Source of the DNA: CAG-390 sp045531455
GTDB lineage: Bacteria; Bacillota; Clostridia; Oscillospirales; CAG-272
Assembly (NCBI GenBank): GCA_045531455.1
Contig: JAZSEA010000060.1
Span: 1-64,000, forward strand
Length of the DNA stretch: 64,000 bases
Direction: 5' to 3'
Part shown: positions 49,435 through 57,842 of the stretch, piece by piece
Layout of the letters: each line of letters opens with the position of its first letter
Numbering within the stretch: the first letter of the stretch is position 1
Position numbers and translations under genes: made by a program
The notes under the pieces: generated by a model
What the model was told of the DNA's origin: nothing
Databases searched by the model: none
Seen by the model: the letters and a program-made list of their open reading frames with translations, nothing else

Positions 49435-50706
49435 ATGGCTCTTAAAAATAAATATGATATAATCGTCGTCGGCGGAGGCTTTGCGGGCGCATCTGCGGCA
49501 ATATCCGCGGGCAGACTCGGAAAAAGCGTACTGCTTATCGAAAAATATAACTGTATGGGCGGTGCGGCTTGCTATGACCTCGTCAACCCATTTATGCCCT
49601 ATGCAACGACAGATCCCGAAAGCGGCGAGAGGATCGACCTCAGCTGCGGACTCTTTACCGAGATCGTCGAACGACTCCGCGCCCTCGTCGGAGCAAACCA
49701 ATCAAAGAGAAGCCTTCCTTTCAATGAGGAGGTGCTGAAATATCTTCTGAATACGATGGCTCTCGAGAGCGGCGTAGACCTTTTGTACCAGACCTACGTT
49801 ACCGGTGTCCGCAAGGAAGAAGGCAGAATAAAAGCCGTTAAGATATCAAATGTCTCGGGCAACTCCGAGATCGAAGGAGATTGCTTCATCGATGCCACGG
49901 GAGACGCCAATCTCGCTGTGATGGCAGACTGCCCCTTCAGACTCGGCAGAGAATCGGATAACCTCTGTCAGCCGATGACGCTTTGCTTCCGCCTGGCGGG
50001 AGTCAAATCCTTCGATGCCGACTTGAAGGCGAAGATCAACTCGCTTTACGTCGAGCATCAAGCTGCCGGTAAGATAAAGAATCCGCGCGAAAACGTGCTG
50101 ATCTTCAGAACTCTCGTCGATGATATACTTCATTTCAACACCACACGCGTCGTCAAGCTCGATCCGACGAACGCAGAGGACGTCACCCGCGCCGAGATAA
50201 TCGCACGTGAGCAGGTCTTCGAAATGTATGATTTCCTCCGCACGAATTTCGAGGAATTCAAAGAATCAACTCTTATCTCCACGGGCATTCAGATCGGTGT
50301 GCGCGAGAGCCGTATGATCGACGGAGAATACACGCTGACAAAGGATGATCTCCTTTCCTGCAAGATCTTTGAGGACACTATCGCAGTATGCAACTACGAT
50401 ATCGATATCCACAGCCCCGATGGAAGCGGAACGAGCCATTATTATTTCCCGAGCGGAAAATATTATGGAATTCCGTACCGTTGCCTCATCCCGAAAAATG
50501 CGGAAAATCTGCTTGTCGCGGGCAGATGTGTTTCTGCCGATCACGATGCGCAAGCGTCCCTCCGAATTATGCCGACCTGCTCGAATCTCGGAGAAGCCGC
50601 GGGCATCGCCGCCGTTCTTTCAATCGAGGATAACGGAAAGGTCAGATCGGTAAGTGCGGAAGCTCTACGTGCACTTCTCAAGGAAAAGAGAGCAAAAGTG
50701 GATTAA
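49435..50706 (+). CDS. FAD-dependent oxidoreductase (FAD_oxidored family)
   Basis: The 423-residue protein has an N-terminal dinucleotide fold DIIVVGGGFAGASAAISAGRLGKSVLLIEK, the family element NCMGGAACYDLVNPFMPY, the second FAD contact DCFIDATGDANLAVMAD, and the C-terminal LLVAGRCVSADHDAQASLRIMPTCSNLGEAAG. Members occur in sugar or polysaccharide utilisation and in anaerobic redox metabolism with unknown substrates. It has its own promoter. No signal peptide. Confidence 0.88.
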   Translation: MALKNKYDIIVVGGGFAGASAAISAGRLGKSVLLIEKYNCMGGAACYDLVNPFMPYATTDPESGERIDLSCGLFTEIVERLRALVGANQSKRSLPFNEEVLKYLLNTMALESGVDLLYQTYVTGVRKEEGRIKAVKISNVSGNSEIEGDCFIDATGDANLAVMADCPFRLGRESDNLCQPMTLCFRLAGVKSFDADLKAKINSLYVEHQAAGKIKNPRENVLIFRTLVDDILHFNTTRVVKLDPTNAEDVTRAEIIAREQVFEMYDFLRTNFEEFKESTLISTGIQIGVRESRMIDGEYTLTKDDLLSCKIFEDTIAVCNYDIDIHSPDGSGTSHYYFPSGKYYGIPYRCLIPKNAENLLVAGRCVSADHDAQASLRIMPTCSNLGEAAGIAAVLSIEDNGKVRSVSAEALRALLKEKRAKVD

Positions 50707-50741
50707 GTGGCAAAATCTGCTGACGGAGAAAATTGAATAAC

Positions 50742-50788
50742 AGCCTCCGCGCTCTGCCGATACTATTTTCAGCAAGAACACGGAGGCT
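50742..50788 (+). promoter_or_regulatory. Hairpin covering the sigG ribosome binding site
   Basis: AGCCTCCG (50742-50749) is perfectly complementary to CGGAGGCT (50781-50788). The second arm contains the whole Shine-Dalgarno GGAGG, 5 bases before ATG, so the folded leader would block translation. Confidence 0.65.
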
Positions 50789-50791
50789 CTT

Positions 50792-51568
50792 ATGTATTGC
50801 GGAAAAGTAGAAATTAGCGGTATAGATACCTCAAAGCTGAAGGTGCTTACCGATGAGGAAAAGGAAGAGCTTTTGAGAAGGACAAAGACGGGCGATATGG
50901 CAGCCCGAGAGGAGCTGATCTGCGGAAATCTGCGGCTCGTCCTCAGCATAATTCAACGCTTCGGCGGAAGAAAGGAATCGCCCGACGACCTTTTTCAGGT
51001 CGGTTGCATCGGGCTTATCAAGGCGGTAGATAACTTCAATATCGACCTCAACGTAAAATTTTCGACCTACGCCGTTCCGATGATAATAGGTGAGATCAGA
51101 AGGTATCTGCGCGACAATAACGCCATCAGAATAAGCAGATCGATGCGCGATCTTGCCTACAGATCGCTGTCGGTGCGCGAGGAAATTTCAAGGGAAAAGC
51201 AGACCGATCCGACGCCCGACGAGATCGCCGAAAAGCTCGGCGAGAGCAGGGAAGCCGTCGTCAGGGCAATGGAGGCAATAATCGAACCGATATCGCTCTA
51301 TGAGCCCGTTTTCACCGAAAACGGTGACTCACTCTACGTCATCGATCAGCTTGCCGATATCGGCGCAAGCGACGAGGCTTGGCTTGAAAAAATAGCACTC
51401 GCCGAGGCACTTGAATCACTCGGCGAGCGCGAAAGAAGAATAATCGATATGAGATTTTACAAAAACAAGACGCAGATGGAGATCGCGGAGGAGATAGGAA
51501 TATCGCAGGCGCAGGTCTCGCGTCTTGAGAAAGGCGCGCTTGAAAGAATGCGCAAGCAGATCAGATAG
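50792..51568 (+). CDS. sigG: Forespore-specific sporulation sigma factor SigG
   Basis: The 258-residue protein starts MYCGKVEISGIDTSKLKVLT, close to the start of known SigG (KVEIxGVDTSKL). Region 2 reads NLRLVLSIIQRFGGRKESPDDLFQVGCIGLIKAVDNFNIDLNVKFSTYAVPMIIGEIRRYLRDNN and region 4 KTQMEIAEEIGISQAQVSRLEKGAL. These separate it from SigF. In sporulation it directs late forespore genes. spoIIR, spoIIG or sigE, which often lie nearby, are not present. The leader folds over the RBS. The gene overlaps the convergent ABC gene by 8 bp. Confidence 0.95.
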   Translation: MYCGKVEISGIDTSKLKVLTDEEKEELLRRTKTGDMAAREELICGNLRLVLSIIQRFGGRKESPDDLFQVGCIGLIKAVDNFNIDLNVKFSTYAVPMIIGEIRRYLRDNNAIRISRSMRDLAYRSLSVREEISREKQTDPTPDEIAEKLGESREAVVRAMEAIIEPISLYEPVFTENGDSLYVIDQLADIGASDEAWLEKIALAEALESLGERERRIIDMRFYKNKTQMEIAEEIGISQAQVSRLEKGALERMRKQIR

Positions 51569-52157
51569 AGATCTCGCCCGAGATCGGCGAATCTTTGAAG
51601 CGGATGACTCGGTCGGCGATCCTTTCGGCAAACTCTATGTCGTGGATCACGGCAATAACGAGCGCGGATTTCGTATGACGCTTGATGACCTCCGCGGTCA
51701 TCTCGGCAGTCTCCCTGTCGAGATTTGCATAGGGCTCGTCGAAGAGGTAGATATCCGATCTCCTTGCAAGCGCACGCGCGATCGAAACACGCGCCTTCAT
51801 TCCTCCCGAAAGCTCGTCGGGATAAAGACTCGTGTCGCTGATTCCGAGCTCATAAAGCAACTCTTGGGATTTTCCGAGGGTTGCTTTTTTGTCGCCGAGG
51901 ATAAAATTCACGTTCTGCAAGGCAGTTCTGTCGGGCAGAAGTCTGGGCTCCTGAAATGACATCGAAATAGAATGATTGCAAATGATTTCGCCGCAGTTTA
52001 CCTTTTCGATCCCCGCAATAATGCGCAACAAAGTGCTTTTTCCGCATCCTGAAGGTCCGCAGATGGCAATAAAACCGCTTTCGGGGAAGGTTACGGATAG
52101 GTTTTTAATTGCTTCCTTGCTGTCAAAGCTCTTTGAAATATCATTTATCCGAAGCAT
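51561..52157 (-). CDS. ABC transporter ATP-binding protein, nitrate/sulfonate (SsuB/TauB) type
   Basis: At 198 residues it is about 50 shorter than usual at the C-terminus but keeps Walker A GPSGCGKST, the Q-loop SFQEPRLLPDRT, signature LSGGMKARVSIARAL, Walker B IYLFDEPYANLD and the H-loop IHD. It should be functional. The start at 52157 has GGAGG upstream; the gene overlaps the permease gene. Confidence 0.88.
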   Translation of the reverse strand: MLRINDISKSFDSKEAIKNLSVTFPESGFIAICGPSGCGKSTLLRIIAGIEKVNCGEIICNHSISMSFQEPRLLPDRTALQNVNFILGDKKATLGKSQELLYELGISDTSLYPDELSGGMKARVSIARALARRSDIYLFDEPYANLDRETAEMTAEVIKRHTKSALVIAVIHDIEFAERIADRVIRFKDSPISGEISI

Positions 52158-52905
52158 TCTTGAGCCTCCTTCCCGCAACCTTCGTCAAGATACGAACGGC
52201 TTTTTCAATTAGAAGACTGATGATGATTATCACTACAGTCCAGGCAAGCAGATCAGCGGGCTCCATATAGCTTTTGGCGTCCGAGAGCTTCTTGCCGATC
52301 GAATCGGGGATGTAAGCCACGACCTCAGCCGCGATCCCTGCTTTTACCGCAAGCCCTACGGAAGTTGTCAAAGCCGAAAGAAAGAAAGGCTTTACCGCCG
52401 GTACGTAGATCCTTGCGATCGTCAAAAACCACGGCACACCAAACACGCCGGCCATTTCAAGAAGCTCACTTGAGGTTTGGGAAATGCCCGCGCGGATATT
52501 TTCAAAAAGGACGGGAAAGACCATCATAAACGTGATCGCGGACGGTATGATGTGACGGTCCACAAGGAAGATCGCAATCAGGATGAATGATACCACGGGT
52601 GTTGATTTCATCAGAGTAACCGCAGGCGAAAAGAGCGCATTTACTGTCTTTGATCCCGCGCAAATTGCCGCCGTAAGCCACGCTGCGGGTATTGCGATCA
52701 CGATTCCTATAAGGACTCTGAGCATCGAAAGCCCTGTGAATTTCCAAAATTCAATCTCGCCCGAAAGCGAAATAAGCCTCAAAAGCGTTTCGATCGGTGT
52801 CGGCAAAATCAGCGGATTGTTTACTATCGTTGCCGCGCTCTGCCATAGAACAAGCCAGAAAAGCGCGACTGCCGCCGATAAAGTAATTTTTTTGAACGCC
52901 TTCAT
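52141..52905 (-). CDS. ABC transporter permease, nitrate/sulfonate/taurine type
   Basis: The 254-residue protein has about six membrane helices. The loop ELLEMAGVFGVPWFLTIARIYVPAVKPFF is the EAA motif that contacts the ATPase. It overlaps the ATPase gene and follows the binding-protein gene without a gap, so the three form an importer of the NitT/TauT family. Confidence 0.92.
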   Translation of the reverse strand: MKAFKKITLSAAVALFWLVLWQSAATIVNNPLILPTPIETLLRLISLSGEIEFWKFTGLSMLRVLIGIVIAIPAAWLTAAICAGSKTVNALFSPAVTLMKSTPVVSFILIAIFLVDRHIIPSAITFMMVFPVLFENIRAGISQTSSELLEMAGVFGVPWFLTIARIYVPAVKPFFLSALTTSVGLAVKAGIAAEVVAYIPDSIGKKLSDAKSYMEPADLLAWTVVIIIISLLIEKAVRILTKVAGRRLKNASDK

Positions 52906-53907
52906 TTATCCGAAGATATTTTCATCGGGGATCGCACCGCCGATCGACGTGGGAACCTGTGAGAAGAGCGCGCCCCAGAATTCGTTCAGCGCATTTTTCA
53001 TATCATCGCCGACGAGGTAGGTGATATTGCATCTCCCAAGCGCGTTTTTGACAAGATTCTCATTAGCCGCAATTCCTGCCGCAACGACAGCCTTAGCCGC
53101 AGCCTCCGCATCGGCGTTGAGAGTATTTACCGATTCCTCATAAGCTTTGAGGAAATTGTCAACCGCAACGGGATGCGCATCAATGAATTTCTTTCTACCG
53201 ATGATACAACCCTGAACGAGCTCGGTTCCCGTCAGAGTCTTCCATTCCTTCGAGAAATCAAGCGCAACACGGAGCGCGGAATTCTTAGTCATTGCCGCGG
53301 TGACCTTGGGCTCGGGAATGACACCGATGCCCGCCTTACCCGATGCAAGTGCCGCCGTCAGCTCGTCGGGAGTTGCATAGGTATAATCAAGCGTAACCTT
53401 GTCCGAAATCCCCGCAAGCTCAAGCAGAGTCTTGAGAACGTATTCGGGATTCGATCCGCTTCCGGGGAGATGTACGGTCTTGCCCTCAAGATCGGCGAGA
53501 GAATTGACCGTCTCACCGTTTTCGATCAGATAGAGAACGCCGAGAGTGTTGACGGCAAGGACCTCGACTGCGCCCTTTGTCTTGTTGTAAAGAGTTGCGG
53601 CAAGATTCGTCGGTACTGCGGCAATATCGACGCTTCCGCCGATAACGAGGGGAGCAACGAGCGTCGCGTCTGCGTAAAAATCGATCTTCGCTGTGAAGTT
53701 AAGCTCTTTACCGTTTTGGATGTCGCTGTAAAGAGGAGCAATTCCAAAACCGGTGGTACCGTTCAGCACGGCAACTCGGATCTCGGTATAATCGGCGGGA
53801 GTTGTGTCCTCGTGAGGTATCGTTTCCTCTGATTCGCCGCCGTTTTGGCAAGCGCAGAGCGAGAAGAGAAGAATGAGTACCAGCATAAATGAGATTGTTT
53901 TTTTCAT
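52906..53907 (-). CDS. Substrate-binding lipoprotein, nitrate/taurine/thiamine-precursor type
   Basis: The 333-residue protein has a lipobox FSLCAC, cysteine about residue 20. The binding domain resembles NMT1/SsuA proteins (VAVLNGTTGFGIAPLYSDI, IGGSVDIAAVPTNLAATLYNK, DLEGKTVHLPGSGSNPEYVLKTLLELAGI). Substrates in this family include sulfonates, nitrate, bicarbonate and thiamine precursors; none can be chosen here. It lies 38 bp after a Crp/Fnr regulator gene. Confidence 0.88.
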   Translation of the reverse strand: MKKTISFMLVLILLFSLCACQNGGESEETIPHEDTTPADYTEIRVAVLNGTTGFGIAPLYSDIQNGKELNFTAKIDFYADATLVAPLVIGGSVDIAAVPTNLAATLYNKTKGAVEVLAVNTLGVLYLIENGETVNSLADLEGKTVHLPGSGSNPEYVLKTLLELAGISDKVTLDYTYATPDELTAALASGKAGIGVIPEPKVTAAMTKNSALRVALDFSKEWKTLTGTELVQGCIIGRKKFIDAHPVAVDNFLKAYEESVNTLNADAEAAAKAVVAAGIAANENLVKNALGRCNITYLVGDDMKNALNEFWGALFSQVPTSIGGAIPDENIFG

Positions 53908-53945
53908 GGTAAATACCTTTCTTTAATTGAATTTATAAAAATGCT

Positions 53946-54617
53946 TCAGCATATTTCGTCAAGCTTTTCTTGTGAGAGAAGGGTGATGATGTTGCCGTTT
54001 CTCACGATTATCTCGGCTTTTTCGAGCGAATCAAATGCTCGGTAGAGCGAGGCTCTTCCAATGTCAAGCGCGTGCGCAAGTGCTGTCATCGACATACCGA
54101 GCCCGATCTCACCGTCACTGCTTATCGGAGAGTTTTTTATGAACAAAGCGAGCTTTCTTTCGGCACTTCCCGCGGTCACGGTATCGATCCTCGAATTGAG
54201 GAAGGAGACTCTGTCGGCAAGAAAACAAATCAGATTAGTTCTGAATTTGCCGTCGATTTCTGCCGAAAGAAGATCTTCAAAGGCTTCACGCCCGATGAAG
54301 AACATCTCGCTTTTTCCGTCTCCGCAGGCAAATATCCTCGTTGCGGGCGGCTCTGCGGCAAACAGACTTGCAACGCCGACTGCATTTCCGGGAGAGATAA
54401 AACGGAGAATGGTCTGGCGCTCTTTGTCAGCCGAATAAATGACTCCGCGCCCCGAAAGCAATACTCCGACAGCGGGAGAATGCTCGGAAACCATCTCCTC
54501 ACCCGATCTGAATGAGCGGAGCACGCCTCGGGATATTACGGTCCGCTCGATCAGTTCTCGGTCGCAACCCGAAAATAAATTTTGCGAAAGTATCGTGTTT
54601 TTGTAATCAGTTTTCAT
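53946..54617 (-). CDS. Crp/Fnr family transcriptional regulator
   Basis: The 223-residue protein has an N-terminal cyclic-nucleotide-like beta domain (GVLLSGRGVIYSADKERQTILRFISPGNAVGVASLF) and a C-terminal HTH (MSMTALAHALDIGRASLYRAFDSLEKAEIIVRNGN). The four cysteines of oxygen-sensing FNR are absent. The start at 54617 (ATG) is favoured over an in-frame TTG at 54629. It heads the operon with the ABC importer and probably controls it, with a binding site at 54633-54648. Confidence 0.9.
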   Translation of the reverse strand: MKTDYKNTILSQNLFSGCDRELIERTVISRGVLRSFRSGEEMVSEHSPAVGVLLSGRGVIYSADKERQTILRFISPGNAVGVASLFAAEPPATRIFACGDGKSEMFFIGREAFEDLLSAEIDGKFRTNLICFLADRVSFLNSRIDTVTAGSAERKLALFIKNSPISSDGEIGLGMSMTALAHALDIGRASLYRAFDSLEKAEIIVRNGNIITLLSQEKLDEIC

Positions 54618-54632
54618 ATAATCACCCAAAAA

Positions 54633-54648
54633 TGTCTCAAATGAAACA
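54633..54648. promoter_or_regulatory. Candidate Crp/Fnr-type operator
   Basis: TGTCTC-AAAT-GAAACA is an inverted repeat with half sites TGTYTC, the spacing and form of Crp/Fnr sites, immediately upstream of the regulator gene. Autoregulation is implied. Confidence 0.55.
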
Positions 54649-54741
54649 CTATTTGCTATATTATATCATATCCGAGTAATAATTGCAATATCAAATTCAA
54701 CGAAAAAAGAAAAGTTAAGTCTATATTTTTCTCCGTTTGTA

Positions 54742-54770
54742 TTGACATATTTCCTATTTTGTTATATAAT
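54742..54770 (+). promoter_or_regulatory. Consensus sigma-A promoter of the sugar nucleotide operon
   Basis: TTGACA (54742-54747), 17-base spacer, TATAAT (54765-54770). Confidence 0.85.
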
Positions 54771-54806
54771 ATAATGGTAATATAATGCGAAAGTGTGGGT
54801 AAATCT

Positions 54807-55703
54807 ATGACACTCGTTATTTTAGCCGCAGGTATGGGCTCTCGCTTCGGAGGAATGAAGCAGATAACACCCGTAGGACCATCGGGCGAATTCATTATTG
54901 ACTATTCCTGCTACGATGCCATCAAGGCAGGCTTCGATAAGATCGTTTTTGTAATTAAGAAAGAAAATCTCGAGATCTTCCGTGAGACAGTCGGAAGCCG
55001 CGTCGAGAAGCACGTGAAGGTCGAGTACGCCTTCCAGGAGATGACCGATATTCCCGCGCCTTTCTCGGTTCCCGATGGAAGAGTAAAGCCTTGGGGTACT
55101 GGTCACGCTATGCTTGCCGCAAGGCATTGCGTGAGCGACCCCTTTGCAACCATCAACGCCGATGATTTTTACGGCGCGGAATCCTACCGCATAATGGCGG
55201 AATTCCTCAAGAATACAAAGCCTATGCAGTTCGCTATGGCGGGCTACAAGCTTTCAAATACGCTTACCGAAAACGGCACTGTTTCAAGAGGCATCTGTAA
55301 CGCGGACGAAAACGGTATGCTGATCGATATCACCGAGCGAACTGCCATCCGTCCCGCGGGAGATGATGCGGAATTCGAGGAGGACGGTGTCTGGACTCCC
55401 GTAGCGGGTGACAGTATCTCATCTATGAACTTTTTCGGCTTCACCCCCGAGGTCTTCGATTTCGCTGAAAAGGAATTCAAAAACTTCCTCGGCAACCTCA
55501 AGGATCCGATGAAGAGCGAGTTTTATCTTCCCTCGGTCGCTTCGCTCGCAATGCAGGCAGGCGTCGCAACCGTCAAAGTATGCCCCACTCCCTCGCGCTG
55601 GTACGGCGTAACCTATGCCGCCGACAGAGCGGGACTCGAGGGCAAGATCCGCGAGATGATCGATAGCGGCTTATATTCAGCAGATTTATGGAGGTCTATT
55701 TAA
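54807..55703 (+). CDS. Sugar-1-phosphate nucleotidyltransferase
   Basis: The 298-residue protein has the pyrophosphorylase loop ILAAGMGSRFGGMKQ at the start, GPSGEFIIDYSCYDAIKAG, and the metal aspartates in TINADDFYGAESY. It probably makes UDP-sugar from sugar-1-phosphate. It stands before the kinase and galE, and may take the place of GalT in this operon. The start at 54807 is chosen by homology; the RBS is weak. Confidence 0.85.
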   Translation: MTLVILAAGMGSRFGGMKQITPVGPSGEFIIDYSCYDAIKAGFDKIVFVIKKENLEIFRETVGSRVEKHVKVEYAFQEMTDIPAPFSVPDGRVKPWGTGHAMLAARHCVSDPFATINADDFYGAESYRIMAEFLKNTKPMQFAMAGYKLSNTLTENGTVSRGICNADENGMLIDITERTAIRPAGDDAEFEEDGVWTPVAGDSISSMNFFGFTPEVFDFAEKEFKNFLGNLKDPMKSEFYLPSVASLAMQAGVATVKVCPTPSRWYGVTYAADRAGLEGKIREMIDSGLYSADLWRSI

Positions 55704-55709
55704 TATATC

Positions 55710-56795
55710 ATGAGAGAAATACTCGAATTAGCAAAGAAATTCAATATCCCGTCCGAGCCCGTTGATCTCTGCGAGTGCAAGGTCGGACATATCAATTCAA
55801 CTTACTTTATCTATTGCTCGGACGGAGAAAAATACGTTCTCCAGAACATCAATACAAGCATCTTCAAGGACACCGATATCCTTATGAACAATATCGTTGG
55901 CGTAACCTCTCACATTCGTAAGAAGCTCGAGGCGGAGGGCAAGGATCCTATGCGCGGAACTCTGAATTTTTACTGTGCGGAAACGGGACTCTATTATTAT
56001 AAGGATGAAGAGGGCAGATGCTGGCGCCTTTATAAGTATGTAGACCGAGTCGATTGCTTCCAGAGTGCAGAATCAACCGAGCTTCTTGAGCGCGTAGGCA
56101 GAGCTTTCGGACACTTCCAGATGCAGCTTGCCGATTACGATGCAGGCGCACTCAAGGAGACCATTCCTAATTTCCATAATACTACCTCTAGACTAAACGA
56201 TTTCAAGATCGCGCTCGAGAAGAACGCTGCGGGAAGAGCCGCTTCGATCCCCGAGGATATCGCTTTCGTTCTCGATCATAGCGAGGTCTGCTCCTATATT
56301 ATGGATAAGATCGCCGACGGAACCATTCCGCTCCGCGTTACACATAACGATACAAAGCTTAACAACATCCTTATGGATTCGAAGACAGGCGAGCCTGTAT
56401 GTGTTATTGACCTTGATACCATTATGCCCGGCTCTGTGCTCTTCGATTTCGGAGACGCGATCCGCTTCGGTGCATCGAGTGCAGCGGAGGACGAGACCGA
56501 TCTCTCCAAGGTCTATATGAGAGAGGATGCCTTTGATGCATTTGCAAAGGGCTTTGTCGGCGGACTTGAGGGCTCGCTCTCCGAGGAAGAAATCATAGAG
56601 CTTCCTATGGGCGCGCTCATTATCACGCTTGAAACGGGTATCCGCTTCCTTACCGACTATCTGAACGGCGATACTTATTTCAGGATCCACTATCCTCAGC
56701 ACAATCTCGACCGCGCACGCAATCAGTTTGCTCTCGTCCGCGATATGGAAAAGAAGATGCCCCGTATGCGCGAGATCGTAAAGAAATATATTTAA
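55710..56795 (+). CDS. Phosphotransferase, N-acetylhexosamine 1-kinase (NahK)-like
   Basis: The 361-residue protein of the aminoglycoside-phosphotransferase fold has the ATP lysine region KYVLQNINTSIFKD, the catalytic loop VTHNDTKLNNILMD near residue 215 and the metal motif VIDLDTIMPGSVLFDFGDAIRFG. The NINxxxF and DTKLNN forms match NahK-type anomeric kinases of gut bacteria, which make GlcNAc- or GalNAc-1-phosphate (or galactose-1-phosphate) in GNB/LNB pathways. The neighbouring nucleotidyltransferase, galE and galM support this. Confidence 0.85.
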   Translation: MREILELAKKFNIPSEPVDLCECKVGHINSTYFIYCSDGEKYVLQNINTSIFKDTDILMNNIVGVTSHIRKKLEAEGKDPMRGTLNFYCAETGLYYYKDEEGRCWRLYKYVDRVDCFQSAESTELLERVGRAFGHFQMQLADYDAGALKETIPNFHNTTSRLNDFKIALEKNAAGRAASIPEDIAFVLDHSEVCSYIMDKIADGTIPLRVTHNDTKLNNILMDSKTGEPVCVIDLDTIMPGSVLFDFGDAIRFGASSAAEDETDLSKVYMREDAFDAFAKGFVGGLEGSLSEEEIIELPMGALIITLETGIRFLTDYLNGDTYFRIHYPQHNLDRARNQFALVRDMEKKMPRMREIVKKYI

Positions 56796-56818
56796 TCAAA
56801 ATACAGAGGTAAAAGAAA

Positions 56819-57832
56819 ATGGCTGTTCTTGTCACAGGCGGAGCCGGCTACATCGGCTCACACACAGTGGTCGAGCTTATCGAGGCAGGCCGCGAGGTTA
56901 TCATCATCGACAATTTTTCAAACAGCAAGCCCGAGGTTATCGATCGAATCGAAAAGATCGCGGGCAAGAGACCGAAGCTCTATGCTTGCGACCTTCTTGA
57001 CCTTGAAGCAACACGCAAGGTGTTTGCTGAAAACGAGATCGACTCGGTCATCCATTTTGCGGGACTCAAGGCTGTAGGCGAATCCTGCGCACAGCCCCTC
57101 CGCTACTATAGCCACAATTTTGACGCAACATTCAATCTCATTCGCGCAATGGCTGAGAACGGCGTCGGAACAATAGTATTCTCATCCTCCGCCACCGTTT
57201 ACGGCTCACCTGAGACGGTTCCGATCCGCGAGGATTTCCCGCTCTCGACGACCAATCCCTACGGCGAGACCAAGCTCGTTATCGAAAGAATGCTTAAGGA
57301 TATCTGCGATGCGGGCGAGCTGAGTAGCGTTTCCATCCTTCGTTATTTCAATCCCATCGGCGCACACGAATCGGGACTTATCGGTGAGGACCCCAAGGGC
57401 ATCCCGAACAATCTCCTTCCTTATATCAGTCAGACAGCTATCGGCAAGCGCGATAAGCTCCACGTTTTCGGAGACGATTATCCCACCCATGACGGTACGG
57501 GCGTCCGCGACTATATCCACGTAGTAGACCTCGCGCAGGCGCATCTTGCGGCTCTCAACAGAGCAACCGCCGTTACGGGCACCGAGTATTACAATATCGG
57601 TACCGGCGTCGGATATTCGGTTCTCGATATCGTTAAGGCATTCGAGAAGGCAAGCGGAAAGAAGGTACCCTACGTTATCGATCCCCGCCGTCCCGGCGAT
57701 ATCGCAGAGTGCTATGCTGATCCTACCCGCGCCAAGGAGATCCTCGGCTGGCAGGCAAAGTACGGTATCGAGCGTATGTGCAAGGATGTAGACCGCTGGC
57801 AGACTATGAACCCCAACGGCTACTCAGATTAA
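56819..57832 (+). CDS. galE: UDP-glucose 4-epimerase
   Basis: The 337-residue protein has the NAD loop LVTGGAGYIGSHTVVELIEAG, SSSATVYGSPETVPI with the catalytic serine, NPYGETKLVIE with the YxxxK pair, and GTEYYNIGTGVGYSVLDIV. It interconverts UDP-glucose and UDP-galactose, and perhaps the N-acetyl forms. It is located 23 bp after the kinase, and galM follows. Confidence 0.97.
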   Translation: MAVLVTGGAGYIGSHTVVELIEAGREVIIIDNFSNSKPEVIDRIEKIAGKRPKLYACDLLDLEATRKVFAENEIDSVIHFAGLKAVGESCAQPLRYYSHNFDATFNLIRAMAENGVGTIVFSSSATVYGSPETVPIREDFPLSTTNPYGETKLVIERMLKDICDAGELSSVSILRYFNPIGAHESGLIGEDPKGIPNNLLPYISQTAIGKRDKLHVFGDDYPTHDGTGVRDYIHVVDLAQAHLAALNRATAVTGTEYYNIGTGVGYSVLDIVKAFEKASGKKVPYVIDPRRPGDIAECYADPTRAKEILGWQAKYGIERMCKDVDRWQTMNPNGYSD

Positions 57833-57842
57833 GGTGACGGAT

